DNA from: an uncultured Lachnospiraceae bacterium
GTDB lineage: Bacteria > Bacillota > Clostridia > Lachnospirales > Lachnospiraceae
DNA: 15,369 nt
Direction of reading: 5' to 3'
Assembly: GCA_910587765.1 (NCBI GenBank)
Contig: CAJUNR010000056.1
Location: 1 to 15,369, forward strand
This document shows positions 14,356-15,369 of this stretch, in pieces. The notes below the pieces were generated by a model. The model saw only the letters and a program-made list of their open reading frames with translations. It did no database searches and was not told the DNA's origin. Within the stretch, counting starts at the first letter, position 1; the number at the start of each line of letters is the position of its first letter. The position numbers and the translations under genes were made by a program.

Positions 14356-14730
14356 ATGACGGTTGAAGATTTATGTGAAGTGTTTTCAAGAACGATAGGT
14401 ATTGCTTATGACCTGTCAACGGAGGAAATGACCAAAACTCTTTTTATGGGCTGCGACCATGATATGACGAAAGATGAAGTATATGCAAAAATGTTTCTGA
14501 ACGCCATCCTGTACGCTGCAAATCTGTCCGCACAGGTAACAGTCAGCAATCTCTGCTGTATGGGTATCATAACCGAAGAACAGCTTGCGGGCTGGAAGCT
14601 TAAACCATGCATACAGCCTGTGCGATCTTCTGACGAGAGTGAATCTCCTGCAGATCAGGAAGAACAGAGAGGCACAAAAGGGAAAGTACTTGACTTTGAA
14701 CAGATGGCGATAAAAATACATAAGGGGTGA
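14356..14730 (+). CDS. Unknown phage protein downstream of the tape measure gene
   Basis: A 124-residue protein I do not recognise. Residues 1-93 look folded and mostly helical, with five cysteines (C7, C33, C67, C68, C84) and acidic patches; residues 94-112 are a Ser/Glu-rich flexible segment (SSDESESPADQEEQRG), and the tail VLDFEQMAIKIHKG looks like a short binding helix. No membrane segment or signal peptide is visible. AAGGAG lies 6 bases before the ATG, right after the tape measure stop. Its end carries AGGGGTGA, the ribosome site of the next gene, so the two are coupled. Its place beside tail and terminase-like genes suggests a structural or packaging accessory role (inference). Confidence 0.65.
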   Translation: MTVEDLCEVFSRTIGIAYDLSTEEMTKTLFMGCDHDMTKDEVYAKMFLNAILYAANLSAQVTVSNLCCMGIITEEQLAGWKLKPCIQPVRSSDESESPADQEEQRGTKGKVLDFEQMAIKIHKG

Positions 14731-14734
14731 GCGT

Positions 14735-15097
14735 TTGAGAAAAAAGAATTACAGTGAGGCGACCATTGCGGCGTTTCTGAAATACGATAAGCTGACAGAT
14801 ATCGCCAGAGAGATCGGAGTCACTCCGCAGACGGCCGCAAAATATCGGGACGATCCGGTGCTGCAGGAAATGCTGGCGGACCGCCGAATGGAGTTTATCA
14901 GGTCGGCAACCGGAAGAATGCAGATGTTTCTGGATGAGGGCGTGCAGATACTGCAGAACATTATCCGCGACAAAGGTGTCAATCCGCAGACAAAGGTAAA
15001 CGGTATCCAGATTTTATTTAATCAGTGTAAAGTCTGGACGGAGCAGACGGACATTCTGGAACGCCTGAGAGAACTTGAAGAGGCGGAAAAACAGTGA
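14735..15097 (+). CDS. Terminase small subunit-like helix-turn-helix protein
   Basis: A 120-residue protein starting at TTG, 4 bases after the previous stop, with AGGGG overlapping that gene's end. The N-terminal half holds a homeodomain-like HTH: SEATIAAFLKYDKLTDIARE then GVTPQTAAKYRDDPVLQEML (28-47), as in small terminase subunits and related phBC6A51-type proteins. The second half, ILQNIIRDKGVNPQTKVNGIQI, followed by a Glu-rich helix (LERLRELEEAEKQ), matches the helical oligomerisation region of such proteins. The usual role is recognising the packaging site and recruiting the large terminase. The large subunit should follow but is not seen before the window ends, so an alternative is a general phage HTH protein. 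Confidence 0.6.
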   Translation: MRKKNYSEATIAAFLKYDKLTDIAREIGVTPQTAAKYRDDPVLQEMLADRRMEFIRSATGRMQMFLDEGVQILQNIIRDKGVNPQTKVNGIQILFNQCKVWTEQTDILERLRELEEAEKQ

Positions 15098-15134
15098 AAA
15101 TTATTCGGATTTTAAAGTTTAAGGGGGTTCTTGT

Positions 15135-15369
15135 GTGAAGATACGAAAATGCACACGGTCCATACTGGCAAGGCTGGAAACTCTGGAGGCGAAGTCTCCG
15201 GGCTCTCTGGTTTTTGAAATTTCATCAGAGGATGGGGGCACAAAGCGGGTAAACTTTCAGGAGTTTATGCAGATGCAGGAAGAACCCCATGAGGAAAACG
15301 GCATCTGTTATACCGGCTTTCCGGAATGGCGGATCGTGGAAGGGAAAAATTTGAAAGAGCTGGACATGC
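15135..15369 (+). CDS. Unknown phage protein, cut by the window end
   Basis: An open frame from GTG 15135 runs 78 codons to the window edge without a stop. AAGGGGG (15121-15127) lies 7 bases upstream. The visible part starts KIRKCTRSILARLETLEAK, a basic coiled-coil-like helix, followed by a beta-rich region (SLVFEISSEDGGTKRVNF) and later an aromatic stretch (CYTGFPEWRIVEG). I do not recognise it. It is not a terminase large subunit start. Its position suggests a packaging-region accessory gene. Confidence 0.6.
   Translation, partial: MKIRKCTRSILARLETLEAKSPGSLVFEISSEDGGTKRVNFQEFMQMQEEPHEENGICYTGFPEWRIVEGKNLKELDM

Noticed and set aside
1..15369. CRISPR array, tRNA, rRNA or insertion sequence
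   Set aside because: No regularly spaced repeats, tRNA-like cloverleaf, rRNA sequence or transposase was recognised on reading both strands.

Overview
The window looks like chromosomal DNA of an anaerobic Firmicute, most likely a Lachnospiraceae-type Clostridia. The reasons are strong AGGAGG-type ribosome sites at almost every start, clostridial phage protein types, and short spacing within gene clusters. It has a GC-richer metabolic part (about 1-7,880), an AT-rich junction (about 7,880-9,190) and the left part of a prophage or phage-derived element that runs off the right edge.

Metabolic part. Two plus-strand genes come first: a metal-dependent cyclase/hydrolase (198-950) and a NADAR-domain protein (1206-2069), the latter ending at a perfect 15-bp hairpin terminator. 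Facing them is a minus-strand cluster, read from right to left: a TRAP transporter (dctP-dctQ-dctM), a transketolase split into N- and C-terminal subunits, and an SDR dehydrogenase. It starts from a good sigma-A-like promoter (TTGACT-17-TATATA) just upstream of dctP. A 17-base motif at that promoter recurs, 14/17 identical, between the transketolase and the SDR gene, so one regulator may control both points. The layout suggests uptake of a carboxylate, sulfonate or sugar-acid substrate, oxidation or reduction by the SDR, and two-carbon transfer by the transketolase. The substrate cannot be read from the sequence.

Junction. From 7,862 to 8,423 there is no convincing gene. It holds two hairpin terminators, a small palindrome and a tandem 12-base repeat. 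No integrase lies between the host operon and the phage repressor.

Phage part. A leftward XRE repressor (8424-9071) faces rightward early genes across a control region with four GTAAC half-sites. The rightward genes are a small DNA-binding protein, a winged-helix-type phage protein, a replication-initiation protein and a G40P-type helicase-loader protein. A probable 36-residue membrane microprotein follows, then a complete 980-residue tail tape measure protein, an unknown 124-residue protein, a terminase-small-subunit-like HTH protein and a truncated unknown gene. Having the tape measure gene directly after the replication module and before the terminase-like gene, with no head or tail-tube genes between, is the oddest feature. 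It points to a rearranged prophage, an unusual phage lineage, or a satellite-like element carrying its own tail-length ruler. The sequence shown cannot tell these apart.
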